A stretch of 64,000 nucleotides of DNA, from positions 396,612 through 460,611 of the forward strand of contig NZ_CP083955.1 in the NCBI RefSeq assembly GCF_006442975.2, read 5' to 3'. Below, piece after piece: positions 8,758-17,437 of this stretch (position 1 is the stretch's first letter; each line of letters begins with the position of its first letter). This stretch comes from Mesorhizobium sp. B2-1-1. GTDB taxonomy: Bacteria; Pseudomonadota; Alphaproteobacteria; Rhizobiales; Rhizobiaceae. The notes beneath the pieces are model-generated. The model did not search any database. It saw only the letters and a list, made by a program, of their open reading frames with translations, and had not been told where the DNA came from. The translations under genes and the position numbers were made by a program.

Positions 8758-8798
8758 CTCTCTTCCTTTCGTTGTTCATGTCCCCGGCCGAAGGGCGT

Positions 8799-9563
8799 CT
8801 AGGGTAGTTGCGAGGGTGGAAGACCGGCCCGGCTTCCCGCCATGCTGATATGTTTGCGCATGTAGTAGTTGGCGCCATCGGGATCGCCCATGGCAATCGC
8901 CTCCAGGATGCGATCATGCTCCTGCACCGCGAACAGCAGATTGCCCCGCCGCTCGGTGGGCAGGCGCTGGCTCTCCAGCAGCACGCTCGCGAATGTCTGG
9001 TGCATGTCCACCAGCAGCTTGTTGCGCGAGATGCGCATGATGAGGTTGTGGAAATCGAAGTCCGTCTGCGCGTAGGAATTGAGGTCCTTTTCGCGCGCCG
9101 CGTTGCGAAAGGCGATCGTGCATTCCTTCAGGTCGGCGATCTCCTGATCGGTATGGGTCAGCGCCGCGAGCTCGGCGGCGTAGGATTCGACGATGTAGCG
9201 GAACTGATAGACCTCGCTCAGCGAATAACGCGCCGCGAAGCGCCAGGACGGAGTTGCCGGTGCGCCGGAAGGGTCGGCACAAACGAAGCCCCGCCCTCCC
9301 TCGCGCGCAACGATCTCGCCGATGGTGGCGAGGATCGACAGAGCCTCGCGCAGCGTGGCGCGGCTCACATTGAGGTCGCGGGCCAGGTCGCGCTGCGGCG
9401 GCAATGTATCGCCTGGTCGCAACCTGCCGTCGCGGATCATCGACTGCAAGGCGGCCACCGTTGCCTGGGCCACACCGCCGCTGGCTTCCCGGCGCTCGCG
9501 CCGCAGGTCGGGCGGCTGTAAGGCCGCCGTCTTTCCATCATCACTAAGATTGCGTTTCATCAT
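8799..9563 (-). CDS. FadR-subfamily GntR transcriptional regulator
   Basis: The N-terminal winged helix-turn-helix covers about residues 35-105 (IRDGRLRPGDTLPPQRDLARDLNVSRATLREALSIL). A C-terminal FCD effector domain follows, with the metal-site residues seen as DFDFHNLI, VQEHDRIL and MRKHIS. The protein is 254 aa, normal for the subfamily. An ATG at the second codon is equally possible. The gene sits inside the minus-strand catabolic operon between the SDR and the deacetylase. The most likely targets are the six TTGGTC-GACCAA palindromes upstream of both importer operons and the asparaginase operon. The effector is probably a pathway metabolite. Confidence 0.9.
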   Translation of the reverse strand: MMKRNLSDDGKTAALQPPDLRRERREASGGVAQATVAALQSMIRDGRLRPGDTLPPQRDLARDLNVSRATLREALSILATIGEIVAREGGRGFVCADPSGAPATPSWRFAARYSLSEVYQFRYIVESYAAELAALTHTDQEIADLKECTIAFRNAAREKDLNSYAQTDFDFHNLIMRISRNKLLVDMHQTFASVLLESQRLPTERRGNLLFAVQEHDRILEAIAMGDPDGANYYMRKHISMAGSRAGLPPSQLP

Positions 9564-9647
9564 GGCTAGGCCCCAGCGTCAGCAGGAATTGTCGCCACAT
9601 AGCTAGAACAAGATACATTTGGATGGAACCATTCAGCCCGCGGTTGA

Positions 9648-10397
9648 TCAGAGCATGACATCGCCGCCGTTCGGATTCATGGTCGCGCCGATGTAGTAAG
9701 CGCCCTCCTCCGACGCCAGCAGCACGGCGGTGGGAGCGATTTCGTCGACATGGCCGGCGCGGCCGATCGGCAGTTCGCCGAGCTTGCGCTTCTTCCATTC
9801 CTCCGGCAGCGCCTTGAATAGCTCCGTTTCGATCGGGCCGGGACAGATGGCATTCACGGTGATGCCGTCGCGCGCCACCTCATAGGCGAGCGAGCGGGTG
9901 AAGCCGATGACACCGGCCTTGGCGGCCGCATAGTGCGCCATTTCCGGCGCGCCCTTGTGACCGAGCTGCGAGGCGATATTGATGATGCGGCCGAACTTGC
10001 GGGAAATCATCGGCTTCAGCACCGCGCGCGTGCAAAGAAAGACGCTGCGCAGGTTGACGGCCATCATCTGGTCCCACATGCCGGTGCTCATTTCGGCGAC
10101 GACGGACGTCGTGTCGATGCCGGCATTGTTGACCAGTATGTCGATATGGCCGAGCGCCGCCTCCACCTTCTTGACGGCTGCCTCGACCTGCGCCTCGTCG
10201 CTGACGTCGGCCGCGACGGCGAAGGTCCTTGCACCGAAATCAGCAAGGGCGGAGATGCGCGCCTCGGCGGCCTCGAGTTTCAGGTCGAGAACGGCCACGT
10301 CGGCGCCCTCGCGCGCGAAGGCCGTGGCAATCGCGCCACCGATGCCGCGTGCGCCTCCCGTGACCAGTGCTTTCTTTCCAGCGAGACGTCCTGACAT
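9648..10397 (-). CDS. Short-chain dehydrogenase/reductase
   Basis: This 249-aa classical SDR has the NAD(P)-binding TGGARGIGGAIA near residue 13, the NNAG motif in ILVNNAGID, the catalytic Ser/Tyr/Lys within IINIASQ and HYAAAKAG, and the ICPGPIETE block. It ends with the typical YYIGATMNPNGGDVML. The start at 10397 gives the normal N-terminus; the longer frame upstream overlaps the ATPase gene and has no SDR sequence. It lies 30 bases after the DppF-type gene, so it is part of the importer operon. An Asp in VAVLDLK suggests NAD preference. Confidence 0.88.
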   Translation of the reverse strand: MSGRLAGKKALVTGGARGIGGAIATAFAREGADVAVLDLKLEAAEARISALADFGARTFAVAADVSDEAQVEAAVKKVEAALGHIDILVNNAGIDTTSVVAEMSTGMWDQMMAVNLRSVFLCTRAVLKPMISRKFGRIINIASQLGHKGAPEMAHYAAAKAGVIGFTRSLAYEVARDGITVNAICPGPIETELFKALPEEWKKRKLGELPIGRAGHVDEIAPTAVLLASEEGAYYIGATMNPNGGDVML

Positions 10398-10426
10398 GCT
10401 TGGTTTCCCATTTCCTGGTTGATTGA

Positions 10427-11482
10427 CTATCGTAGCGAAGACGCGAGACCACCGGGCGCCGGCCGGCCGAGGATGCGTTCGGCTTCCTTCATGAACACGT
10501 TGAAGGTGTCGGAGGCCGGCACCGAAGCGGCGACGTCCTTGTGGCGAAAGCAATGGACCGTGTGCCGTTCGCCGACCGTCTCAGCCGGCGGCATCTCACG
10601 GCGGCAGCGATCGATGACGAACGGGCAGCGCGATGCCAGGAAGCAGCCCTGGGGCAGATTGATCGGGCTCGGGATCTCGCCTTTGAGGCTGACGCTGCTT
10701 TCGATCTTGAGATGCGGATGCGGCAGCATGACCGACGACAGCAAACCACTGGAATAGGGATGTTGCGGGCGATTGAAGACCGTTTCGGCGCTGCCCTGCT
10801 CAACGATCATGCCGAGATACATCACCGCGACGCGGTGGCTGATGAAGCGCACCGTGGAGAGGTCGTGGGAGATGAACAGATAGGCGGTGTTGCGTTCGCT
10901 CTGGATGCGCCGCAGCAAATCGATGATCTCGGCGCGGGCGGTCGGGTCGAGCGCCGAGGTCGGTTCGTCGAGGACGACGAGTTCGGGCTCCGTGACCATG
11001 GCGCGCGCTATGCCGACACGCTGCTGTTGCCCGGAAGGCAGCTCGGAAGGATAGGCGTCGAGCAAGTCGGTATCCAGCCGCACCAGGCGCAAGGCGTCGG
11101 CCGTGCGGCGGCGCCTCGTTTCGCGGTCGAGCTTTAGCGGCAGGAGCGGCTCGCAGATCGTGTCGCCGATCTTCATGCGCGGGTCGAGCGACTCGTTCGG
11201 TTCCTGGAATACAAGCTGAATCTTGCCAGCCAGCTTGCTCTTGTGTTGATGGCGCTGCGCCAGGTCGGTGCCGCGGAAGCGAATGTTTCCGGCGGTCGGC
11301 TCGATCAGGCCGACGATGCAGCGGCCGACCGTGGTCTTGCCTGAGCCACTCTCGCCCACGAGCCCCAGTGTCTCACCCGGCTCGATGGTCAGGCTGACGC
11401 CGTTGATCGCCTGTACCACCTGCTTGGAGCCGGCAATGGGGAAGCGCTTGTAGAGGTTGTCGATGGTCAGGACGGCGTTCAT
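10427..11482 (-). CDS. DppF/OppF-type ABC ATPase
   Basis: This 351-aa ATPase of an oligopeptide/opine-type importer has Walker [11 protein letters not shown]-loop LVFQEPNESLDP, signature LPSGQQQRVGIARAM, Walker B LVVLDEPTSALDP and H-loop LFISHDLS, all canonical. The C-terminal oligopeptide domain carries Cys residues (CFLASRCPFVIDRCRR) typical of the family. The ATG at 11482 overlaps the stop of the DppD-type gene by ATGA. In this transporter it is the catalytically complete half, because the partner ATPase has substituted active-site residues. Confidence 0.92.
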   Translation of the reverse strand: MNAVLTIDNLYKRFPIAGSKQVVQAINGVSLTIEPGETLGLVGESGSGKTTVGRCIVGLIEPTAGNIRFRGTDLAQRHQHKSKLAGKIQLVFQEPNESLDPRMKIGDTICEPLLPLKLDRETRRRRTADALRLVRLDTDLLDAYPSELPSGQQQRVGIARAMVTEPELVVLDEPTSALDPTARAEIIDLLRRIQSERNTAYLFISHDLSTVRFISHRVAVMYLGMIVEQGSAETVFNRPQHPYSSGLLSSVMLPHPHLKIESSVSLKGEIPSPINLPQGCFLASRCPFVIDRCRREMPPAETVGERHTVHCFRHKDVAASVPASDTFNVFMKEAERILGRPAPGGLASSLR

Positions 11483-12504
11483 GCGTGCCTCACGGGGAAA
11501 TGGCAGCGGACGAAGTGGCCCGGACCGATCTCGGCGAAAGGTGGCCGCTGTGCGCGGCAAACCGGCTGAGAGATGGGACAGCGGTTGGCATACTGGCAGC
11601 CGGTGGGCGGTTCGCGCCGCCGGCCAGTGTCCGGCACGCTCCAGCTGTCGCGCAGCCTGGGGCTATGGGAGAAGGCTGCAAGCAGCATCAATGTGTAGGG
11701 ATGCGCGGGCGCGAGGAAGAGAGCCTCGCGCGGCGCGATTTCGACGATTTCGCCCGAGAACAGCACAGCGATGCGATTGCAGAAATGCGCGGTGATGCCG
11801 ACGTCGCGGGTGATGAACAGCATGGCGCTGCCATGCTCCGAGGCAAGCTTGGTCAGCAGGGCCAGGATCTGCGCCTGCACCGTGACGTCGAGTCCGCTGG
11901 TGGCGTCATCCGAGATGATAAAGGCCGGGCTGCAGATCAGCGCCATGGCGATGACGACGCGCTGCGCCATGCCGCCGGACAGTTCGTGAGGATAGGCATC
12001 CATGCGCCGTTCCGGGTCCGGTATCTGCACGTCGTGCAGGATCTTCAACGCCATGCGCCGCGCCTCCTTGCCGCCGACGCCGAGATGGATCCTCGCCATC
12101 GCGGCGATCTGGTCGCCGACCTTGAGCAGCGGATTGAGCTCAGCGCGGGGATTCGGCACCACGACCGAGAGACGGCGGCCGCGAAGACGGCGGAGTTCGG
12201 ATTCGGACAGGCTGAGGATCTGGCGGCCCTCGAAGTGGACTTCGCCGCCGGCGATGCGGCCCGGCGATGGCGGCAGCCCGAGGATGGAGCGGGCGAGCGT
12301 CGTCTTGCCCGCGCCACTCTCACCGACCAGGCCAACGATCTCGCCAGGCTGTACTGCAAGGTCGATGCCCTTCAGCACCGCCTTCGGTTCGGCGCTTCCG
12401 GACGGGAACGTCACGCGCAAGTTCCTGATGTCGATCAACGGCGGCTTGTCGCCGCCGGACGCGTTGCGCGTTTTGCTTATGATTTCTGCTGCGCCCAATG
12501 ACAT
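11479..12504 (-). CDS. DppD-type ABC ATPase with degenerate catalytic residues
   Basis: This 341-aa protein keeps Walker A GESGAGKTT (61-69) and the LSGGM signature (175-179). Three residues needed for hydrolysis are changed: the Q-loop Gln is Pro117 (VVVPNPRAELNP), the Walker B Glu is Asp200 (FIISDDATSGLD) and the H-loop His is Arg233 (LFITRDVG). The start at 12504 is chosen because upstream in-frame sequence overlaps the permease and is low-complexity Ser-rich. The C-terminal Cys cluster (CQYANRCPISQPVCRAQ) is retained. The protein probably binds ATP but hydrolyses it poorly, giving an asymmetric heterodimer with DppF. Confidence 0.9.
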   Translation of the reverse strand: MSLGAAEIISKTRNASGGDKPPLIDIRNLRVTFPSGSAEPKAVLKGIDLAVQPGEIVGLVGESGAGKTTLARSILGLPPSPGRIAGGEVHFEGRQILSLSESELRRLRGRRLSVVVPNPRAELNPLLKVGDQIAAMARIHLGVGGKEARRMALKILHDVQIPDPERRMDAYPHELSGGMAQRVVIAMALICSPAFIISDDATSGLDVTVQAQILALLTKLASEHGSAMLFITRDVGITAHFCNRIAVLFSGEIVEIAPREALFLAPAHPYTLMLLAAFSHSPRLRDSWSVPDTGRRREPPTGCQYANRCPISQPVCRAQRPPFAEIGPGHFVRCHFPVRHA

Positions 12505-12511
12505 TCTCACA

Positions 12512-13522
12512 TTAATTGCTGATCCGCGGGTCGAGCAGGAAATAGATGAGGTCGACCGCGATGTAGACGATGAGGGAGAAGATGGCGGAGAAGAGCACAA
12601 AGCCCAGAACCGGATAGATGTCCGAATTCAGCACACCTTGCACCGCGTATTGCCCCGCCCCTCCCCACGAGAACACGATCTCGACGAGCACCGCACCGCC
12701 GATCAGGAAGCCGTAGAGCACGCTGATAATGGTGACGATCGATGGCAACGCATTGCGCAGCGCATGGCGCACGACAAGGTTCTGCGGCACCCCGCACAAA
12801 ACTTCAAAGCGGCTGAAATCGGAGTCCAGCATCTTCTCCATCGTCGCCTGCGTCATCTTGAGGATGGGACCGGCATTCAGGAGCCCGAGCGTCATCACCG
12901 GCAGGACCAGATGCGCGCAGGCAGACCAGAAGGCCTGCAGGTCGCCGGCGAGAAGCGCGTCGATGGTGAGGGCTCCGGTGACCGGCGCCGGCGGTATGAC
13001 GATCATGTCGATACGGCCGAGAGGCGCAGGCGCCCAGCCGAGCACGGTATAGAAGATGAAGATCAGCACGAGGGCGAACCAGAAGTCCGGTAGCGCACCG
13101 GCACTCAAGCCATAGAGATCGGACAGGCGCGCGATCCAGCCGTTTGGCTTGCGCGCCGCATAGACGCCCAGCGTTACCCCAACGATGATAGCCAGGAGCA
13201 GCGAAAGCGTGACGAGTTCGAGGGTCGCCGGGAAGCGCTGAAGCAGATCCTCGAGCACCGGCCGCGTTGTCTGCCAGGAGGTTCCCAGGTCGCCATGCAA
13301 GAGATTGCGCACATAGATCAGGAACTGCATGTAGAGAGGCTGGTCGAGCCCGAGCTGCTGGCGCAGTGAGGCGATGGCCGAAGGCGTCGCCGTGGGCCCG
13401 AGCATCAGCACAGCGGGGTCACCCGGAATGCTCTTCACCAGCAGGAAGCTCACGAGCACAATGCCCAGCAACTGCGGGATCACGAAAATCAGGCGCTTGG
13501 CGAGATAGGCCAGGATGCGCAT
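12512..13522 (-). CDS. DppB-type ABC permease
   Basis: This 336-aa membrane protein has the usual six hydrophobic segments. The N-terminal helix is followed by the family motif SIPGDPAVLMLG, the periplasmic region QFLIYVRNLLHGDLGTS, and the EAA-type coupling loop (VLCGVPQNLVVRHALRNALP). It ends in the family-typical YIAVDLIYFLLDPRIS. The start at 13522 (MRILAYLAKRLIF) overlaps the stop of the DppC-type gene; the longer upstream frame is a shadow of that gene. Confidence 0.92.
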   Translation of the reverse strand: MRILAYLAKRLIFVIPQLLGIVLVSFLLVKSIPGDPAVLMLGPTATPSAIASLRQQLGLDQPLYMQFLIYVRNLLHGDLGTSWQTTRPVLEDLLQRFPATLELVTLSLLLAIIVGVTLGVYAARKPNGWIARLSDLYGLSAGALPDFWFALVLIFIFYTVLGWAPAPLGRIDMIVIPPAPVTGALTIDALLAGDLQAFWSACAHLVLPVMTLGLLNAGPILKMTQATMEKMLDSDFSRFEVLCGVPQNLVVRHALRNALPSIVTIISVLYGFLIGGAVLVEIVFSWGGAGQYAVQGVLNSDIYPVLGFVLFSAIFSLIVYIAVDLIYFLLDPRISN

Positions 13523-14445
13523 CAGGCGCCCTCCGCCGGCCGGTCGACCCGGCGGCGATGCTCGCGTGCATCGCTCAGCAGCTGCCGGCGCTTGGACGGA
13601 TCGGCCAGGACCTCGATGGACGCGCCGACCAACGAGAAGCCGAATACGGTGATCGCGAGCATCGCGCCGGGGAACATGGACGGCCACCACTGGCCGGTCA
13701 CCACGTTTTGAAAGCCCATGGCGATCATGCTGCCCCATTCAGGTGTCGGCGCGCGCACGCCGGCACCAACGAAGGACAGCGCCGAGGTCAGCAGGATGCC
13801 CCAGCCGACATTGACCGATAGCTGCGCCAGCACCGGCGCCATCGCATTGGGAATGATGTGGCGCCGAATGGTCTGCATGTCCGACAGGCCATTGACCTGC
13901 GAAGCCTCGACATAGCGCATGGAGCGGATGCTGAGCACCTGCGAGCGCATGAGACGCAAGTAGATCGGCGCATTGACGAAGGCTATGGCCAGAACCACCG
14001 TCTGGATGCTCTGACCGAGGCTGGCAACCAGGGCGATGGCGAAGACGAAAATGGGAAATGCCTGCAGCACGTCGGCCGCGCGCATGACGGCGAAGGATAG
14101 CCACACGCGAATGCCGCGCCCGCTGCTGTAGAAACCAACAACAGCACCGATCGAGCCGCCAATCAGCGCCGACAGGAGCGTGCCCAGTATCGCGATCGTC
14201 AGGTCGATGCGGGGCGCGTAGATGGAACGACTGAAAATATCCATGCCGACATTGTCGGTGCCAAAGAGATGGGTGGCATCCGGCGGCTGCAGGAAGCTGG
14301 CCGAATCCGCCTCGGTCGGCGAATAGGGTGCAATGGCCGGCGCGAAGATCGCCAGCAGGGTGATCGCGATGACGATCAGATAGCCGATCGCAAATCTCGG
14401 CCGGATGACCGCCAGCCTCAGGAGAAGGCTAAGCTTCGAAGACAT
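13522..14445 (-). CDS. DppC-type ABC permease
   Basis: This 307-aa permease partners the DppB-type protein. It has an N-terminal helix, then the family landmark HLFGTDNVGMDIFSRSIYAPR, and the coupling loop YVEASQVNGLSDMQTIRRHIIPN. The last region contains GAGVRAPTPEWGSMIA and WPSMFPGAMLAITVFGFSLVG. It shares a TGATG overlap with the next gene. It is the first membrane component after the binding protein, from which it is separated by a strong hairpin. Confidence 0.92.
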   Translation of the reverse strand: MSSKLSLLLRLAVIRPRFAIGYLIVIAITLLAIFAPAIAPYSPTEADSASFLQPPDATHLFGTDNVGMDIFSRSIYAPRIDLTIAILGTLLSALIGGSIGAVVGFYSSGRGIRVWLSFAVMRAADVLQAFPIFVFAIALVASLGQSIQTVVLAIAFVNAPIYLRLMRSQVLSIRSMRYVEASQVNGLSDMQTIRRHIIPNAMAPVLAQLSVNVGWGILLTSALSFVGAGVRAPTPEWGSMIAMGFQNVVTGQWWPSMFPGAMLAITVFGFSLVGASIEVLADPSKRRQLLSDAREHRRRVDRPAEGA

Positions 14446-14468
14446 CTAAGATCTTTCCGATACACTAA

Positions 14469-14502
14469 CTTGTCCCCGGAGGCGGCAGCCTCCAGGGACA
14501 AG
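14469..14502 (-). terminator. 15-bp stem-loop between binding-protein and permease genes
   Basis: CTTGTCCCCGGAGGC pairs with GCCTCCAGGGACAAG around a GGCA loop with a single C-A mismatch. It lies 7 bases after the binding-protein stop and 24 before the DppC start on the minus strand. There is no U tract, so it more likely stabilises the upstream message or attenuates, leaving more binding protein than permease. Confidence 0.7.
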
Positions 14503-14508
14503 ACCTCA

Positions 14509-16170
14509 TCAGCCGCGGCTGAAATCCTGGAACCGAAGATTATTGGACGTGTAGTAAGTGTAACCCTTGAGGTTCGCCTTACGCGCCAGCGTGTATTTCG
14601 GATAAGCAATGAAGCCCCAGGGCGCTTCGTCCATCAACGTCTTCTGCACCTCCGAGTATTTCTGCTTACGCACATTGTCATCAAGCGTGGCAAGACCGTC
14701 CTTGATCATCTGATCGACGCTCTTGTTGTCATAATTGGAATAGTTCACGTAGCTTTCGGAGTTGAAGTAGAGGTAGGTCGAGTAGCCCGGATCCGGCGTC
14801 CACGGCGAATCCAGATAGAAGATCATCGGCTTGGCGCGCTTGGTGACGTTCTCGTAAAACACGCCGGCCGGCAGCTTCTCCAACGTCAGCTCCACGCCGA
14901 TCTGCTTTAGCGCGGTCTGGATCAGCAATGCGATCGGCTCCTGCGTCGGGTCGCCGGCGTTGTAGGACAAGGTGGTCGCCAGGTTCTTGGCGCCTGCCTT
15001 GTCAAGAAGCTCCTTGGCCTTGGCAAGATCATAGCCGTACGCGAAGAAGCTTTCATCCGCCATCGGGTAGATATAGGGCATCGGCGCCTTCTGCTCGTCG
15101 GCATAGCCGTAGTAGATGGTGCGGATGATCTCGTCGCGCGGGATAGCGAGGTTGATGGCACGGCGCACGTCGACATTATCGAATGGAGCGATCTTGGAGT
15201 TGAGCTCCAGCCAGATCATGTAGGACGAATTGACGGCATCCACCGCCACGTTCTGCTGCTTCTTCAGCGCCTCCAGTTCGCGCGGCTGCAGGAACTGTGC
15301 GATGTCGACCGCGCCGCCCTGCAGCAGCGAGAAACGACTGGCCGACTGCGGCACTTCGCGCATGATGACGCGCTTCATGAAGGGCTTTTCATCCCAGTAG
15401 TCTTCGCGCGCCTCGAACACGGCTTGTTGACCGCGCACGAGCTGGGCAAGGCGATATGGGCCAAAGCCAGCACTATCGTTCTTGAGGAAATTGACCGCCC
15501 ACGGGTCGTCGGAGCCACCGGCTTCGGCGCATTTGGTGGCGTCGTAGATCGGGTTGGCGAGGTTACACTGCTGCTTGAGAAGCAATGGATTTGGCTGTTC
15601 GAGATTGAAGGAGACCGCATAGTCGCCTTCCACCTTGATCTGGTCAGGCGTCTTGAGACCGAGCACCGCGGTCTGGAACAGGCCTTGCCCCTTGAGGTTG
15701 AACTTGCGGTCCCAAGTCCATTTTACGTCCTTGGACGTGAACTTGTTGCCCCAGTTGGAGACGACACCCTCGCGTAGCTTGAAGGTCGCCTTGCGGCCAT
15801 CGGGGGCCACTTCCCAGCTTTCCGCCAACCGGCCGCGCAAGGCGAGGTTGTTCGGCTTGTCGGTATGGACGCCGGTATCCTCCCGCAGCACGCCGGGTGC
15901 ATTGGGATCATCCATCTTCTCATAGCCAAGCATGTACTCGTAGAGCGCACCGAGGGAATCGATGGAGCCCAGGCTGACGTCGAACTCGATGTCGAGGCCC
16001 TGGGGCGTCGCGGGCGCCGCGATCACCAGCGTACTGTTTGCGTCCTGCGCGAAGGCTTCCCCCAAGCGGCCGGTCGATGCAGCAAGTGCGGCACCGCCGA
16101 AGGCGGCAGTCGTTTTCAGGAACTGACGGCGCGTGGGCGCCAACCGAATTCTGGTAAAATCATCAACCAT
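14509..16170 (-). CDS. Tat-exported Dpp/Opp-type substrate-binding protein
   Basis: This 553-aa extracellular solute-binding protein of family 5 probably captures a peptide, opine or related amide. The N-terminus has a twin-arginine signal (TRRQFLKTTAAFGG) with cleavage near EAFAQDA. Family segments include LRGRLAESWEVAPDGRKATFKLREGV, RRAINLAIPRDEIIR and the C-terminal DEAPWGFIAYP. The start at 16170 puts the twin arginines about 15 residues in. It is the first gene of the minus-strand operon and faces the asparaginase operon across a 213-bp promoter region with three operator-like sites. Confidence 0.92.
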   Translation of the reverse strand: MVDDFTRIRLAPTRRQFLKTTAAFGGAALAASTGRLGEAFAQDANSTLVIAAPATPQGLDIEFDVSLGSIDSLGALYEYMLGYEKMDDPNAPGVLREDTGVHTDKPNNLALRGRLAESWEVAPDGRKATFKLREGVVSNWGNKFTSKDVKWTWDRKFNLKGQGLFQTAVLGLKTPDQIKVEGDYAVSFNLEQPNPLLLKQQCNLANPIYDATKCAEAGGSDDPWAVNFLKNDSAGFGPYRLAQLVRGQQAVFEAREDYWDEKPFMKRVIMREVPQSASRFSLLQGGAVDIAQFLQPRELEALKKQQNVAVDAVNSSYMIWLELNSKIAPFDNVDVRRAINLAIPRDEIIRTIYYGYADEQKAPMPYIYPMADESFFAYGYDLAKAKELLDKAGAKNLATTLSYNAGDPTQEPIALLIQTALKQIGVELTLEKLPAGVFYENVTKRAKPMIFYLDSPWTPDPGYSTYLYFNSESYVNYSNYDNKSVDQMIKDGLATLDDNVRKQKYSEVQKTLMDEAPWGFIAYPKYTLARKANLKGYTYYTSNNLRFQDFSRG

Positions 16171-16219
16171 CTCTCGTTCCCCATTGGTTGCGCGAATACG
16201 CTTCGTTATCTTTCCGCTT

Positions 16220-16232
16220 TTGGACAGACCAA
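16220..16232. promoter_or_regulatory. Operator-like site TTGGACAGACCAA
   Basis: One base differs from the perfect palindrome (A for T at position 5). It lies 50 bases upstream of the binding-protein start (16170) in the divergent promoter region. Confidence 0.65.
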
Positions 16233-16259
16233 AGAGCGTAACTGACATTAATGGACAAA

Positions 16260-16272
16260 TTGGCCTGACCGT
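16260..16272. promoter_or_regulatory. Operator-like site TTGGCCTGACCGT
   Basis: Ten of thirteen bases match TTGGTCTGACCAA. It lies 40 bases from the previous copy and 75 from the next, midway between the divergent genes. Confidence 0.5.
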
Positions 16273-16297
16273 CAATCACAAAAAATGCGAAAAATTC

Positions 16298-16312
16298 GTG
16301 CATTTCATGCAC
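16298..16312. promoter_or_regulatory. GTGCAT-TTC-ATGCAC inverted repeat
   Basis: Perfect 6-bp arms with a 3-base spacer, flanked by A/T runs, lie between two of the TTGGTC-GACCAA sites in the divergent promoter region. It may be the site of a second regulator. Confidence 0.35.
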
Positions 16313-16334
16313 AAAAAAATAGCTTCTTGATTTC

Positions 16335-16347
16335 TTGGTCTGACCAA
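16335..16347. promoter_or_regulatory. Perfect operator palindrome TTGGTCTGACCAA
   Basis: This is a perfect 13-base palindrome 36 bases upstream of the asparaginase start codon (16384), where a repressor would cover the promoter or start site. It has the same arms as the perfect copy at 7565, differing only in the centre base. Confidence 0.72.
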
Positions 16348-16383
16348 ATTATTCAACGTCGGGTACGGCAGCGAGGAACCGAA

Positions 16384-17361
16384 ATGCGAAAAATCTGTCT
16401 GATGACAACAGGAGGGACGATCGCATCCAAGCTGGAAGCCGAGAGCGGACATGTCACCGCAAGCGTCACAGGATCGGAGTTGCGCGCCATGCTGCACGAT
16501 CCGCTCGATGGCATTGACATCGCCATCGACGAGTTCTGCAACGTCGGCAGCTATGCCATCGACCTCCCGCTCGGCTTTGCACTGGCCCAGCGGATTTCAC
16601 ACCACCTTCAAGGTGACTTCGATGGGGTCGTGGTGACCCACGGGACCGATACGATGGAGGAAAGCGCCTTTTTGGCTGATCTCCTTGTCGCGACTAACAA
16701 GCCGATAGTGTTCACCGGCGCACAGCACGCGGCCGATGAGGCGAACCCCGACGGCCCACGCAACCTCACGGATGCCATCCGGCTAGCCGCGTCCGAAACT
16801 GCGCGGGGCCTGGGCGCGATGATCTGCTTCGAGCAGGAATTCCATGCTGCGCGTGACGTGAGCAAGTCGCACAGTTCACGCACCGATACCTTCATCTCCT
16901 ACGAGCACGGCAAGCTCGGGGAAGTGGACGGCGACCGCATCGTATTGCACCGCAAGCCGGTCCTGCGCCGCACCTACGACGCAAAAGGCATTGTCGCTGA
17001 TGTCGATCTTATCAAGCTGGTCATGGGGATCGGTGACCGCTACATCCGCTTCGCCGCCCAGGATGGTGCCAAGGCCATCATTCTGGAGGGTTTCGGGCGG
17101 GGTAACGCGACGCCCGCCGTCACTGCCGCCGCGACGTCGCTTGTCGCCAATGGTACTCCCGTCATCATGACCAGTCGTTGCCAGCGCGGCCGGGTCAAGC
17201 CGATTTATGGCAATGGCGGCGGCAAGACACTCTCCGACGGGGGCGTGATCTTTGCCGGCGACTTGAGCGGCCAGAAAGCACGAGTGCTCGTGGCCGTCCT
17301 GCTCGGCATGGGCATCGAGGGCGAACGCCTGCGCCAGGAGATCGAATATTTCGGCGGCTGA
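16384..17361 (+). CDS. L-asparaginase-like amidohydrolase
   Basis: This 325-aa type I/II asparaginase-fold enzyme hydrolyses a side-chain or small amide to acid plus ammonia. The catalytic residues are visible: Thr12 in TTGGTIAS, Thr88-Asp89 in VVVTHGTDT, and Lys161 in ARDVSKSHSS. There is no signal peptide, so it is cytosolic. The start at 16384 has GAGGAACC before the ATG; the longer frame reaching upstream crosses the operator. Divergence from the Dpp-type importer and grouping with tartrate genes suggest that the real substrate may be an amide other than asparagine, such as a tartramate (inference). Confidence 0.9.
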   Translation: MRKICLMTTGGTIASKLEAESGHVTASVTGSELRAMLHDPLDGIDIAIDEFCNVGSYAIDLPLGFALAQRISHHLQGDFDGVVVTHGTDTMEESAFLADLLVATNKPIVFTGAQHAADEANPDGPRNLTDAIRLAASETARGLGAMICFEQEFHAARDVSKSHSSRTDTFISYEHGKLGEVDGDRIVLHRKPVLRRTYDAKGIVADVDLIKLVMGIGDRYIRFAAQDGAKAIILEGFGRGNATPAVTAAATSLVANGTPVIMTSRCQRGRVKPIYGNGGGKTLSDGGVIFAGDLSGQKARVLVAVLLGMGIEGERLRQEIEYFGG

Positions 17362-17437
17362 TGCCCGCTCTTCCACCGCCTGATTTCCGTAAGGCGGCCG
17401 TCCATCGCCGCCGTCCCATTCCTGCAGCCGAGGAACC

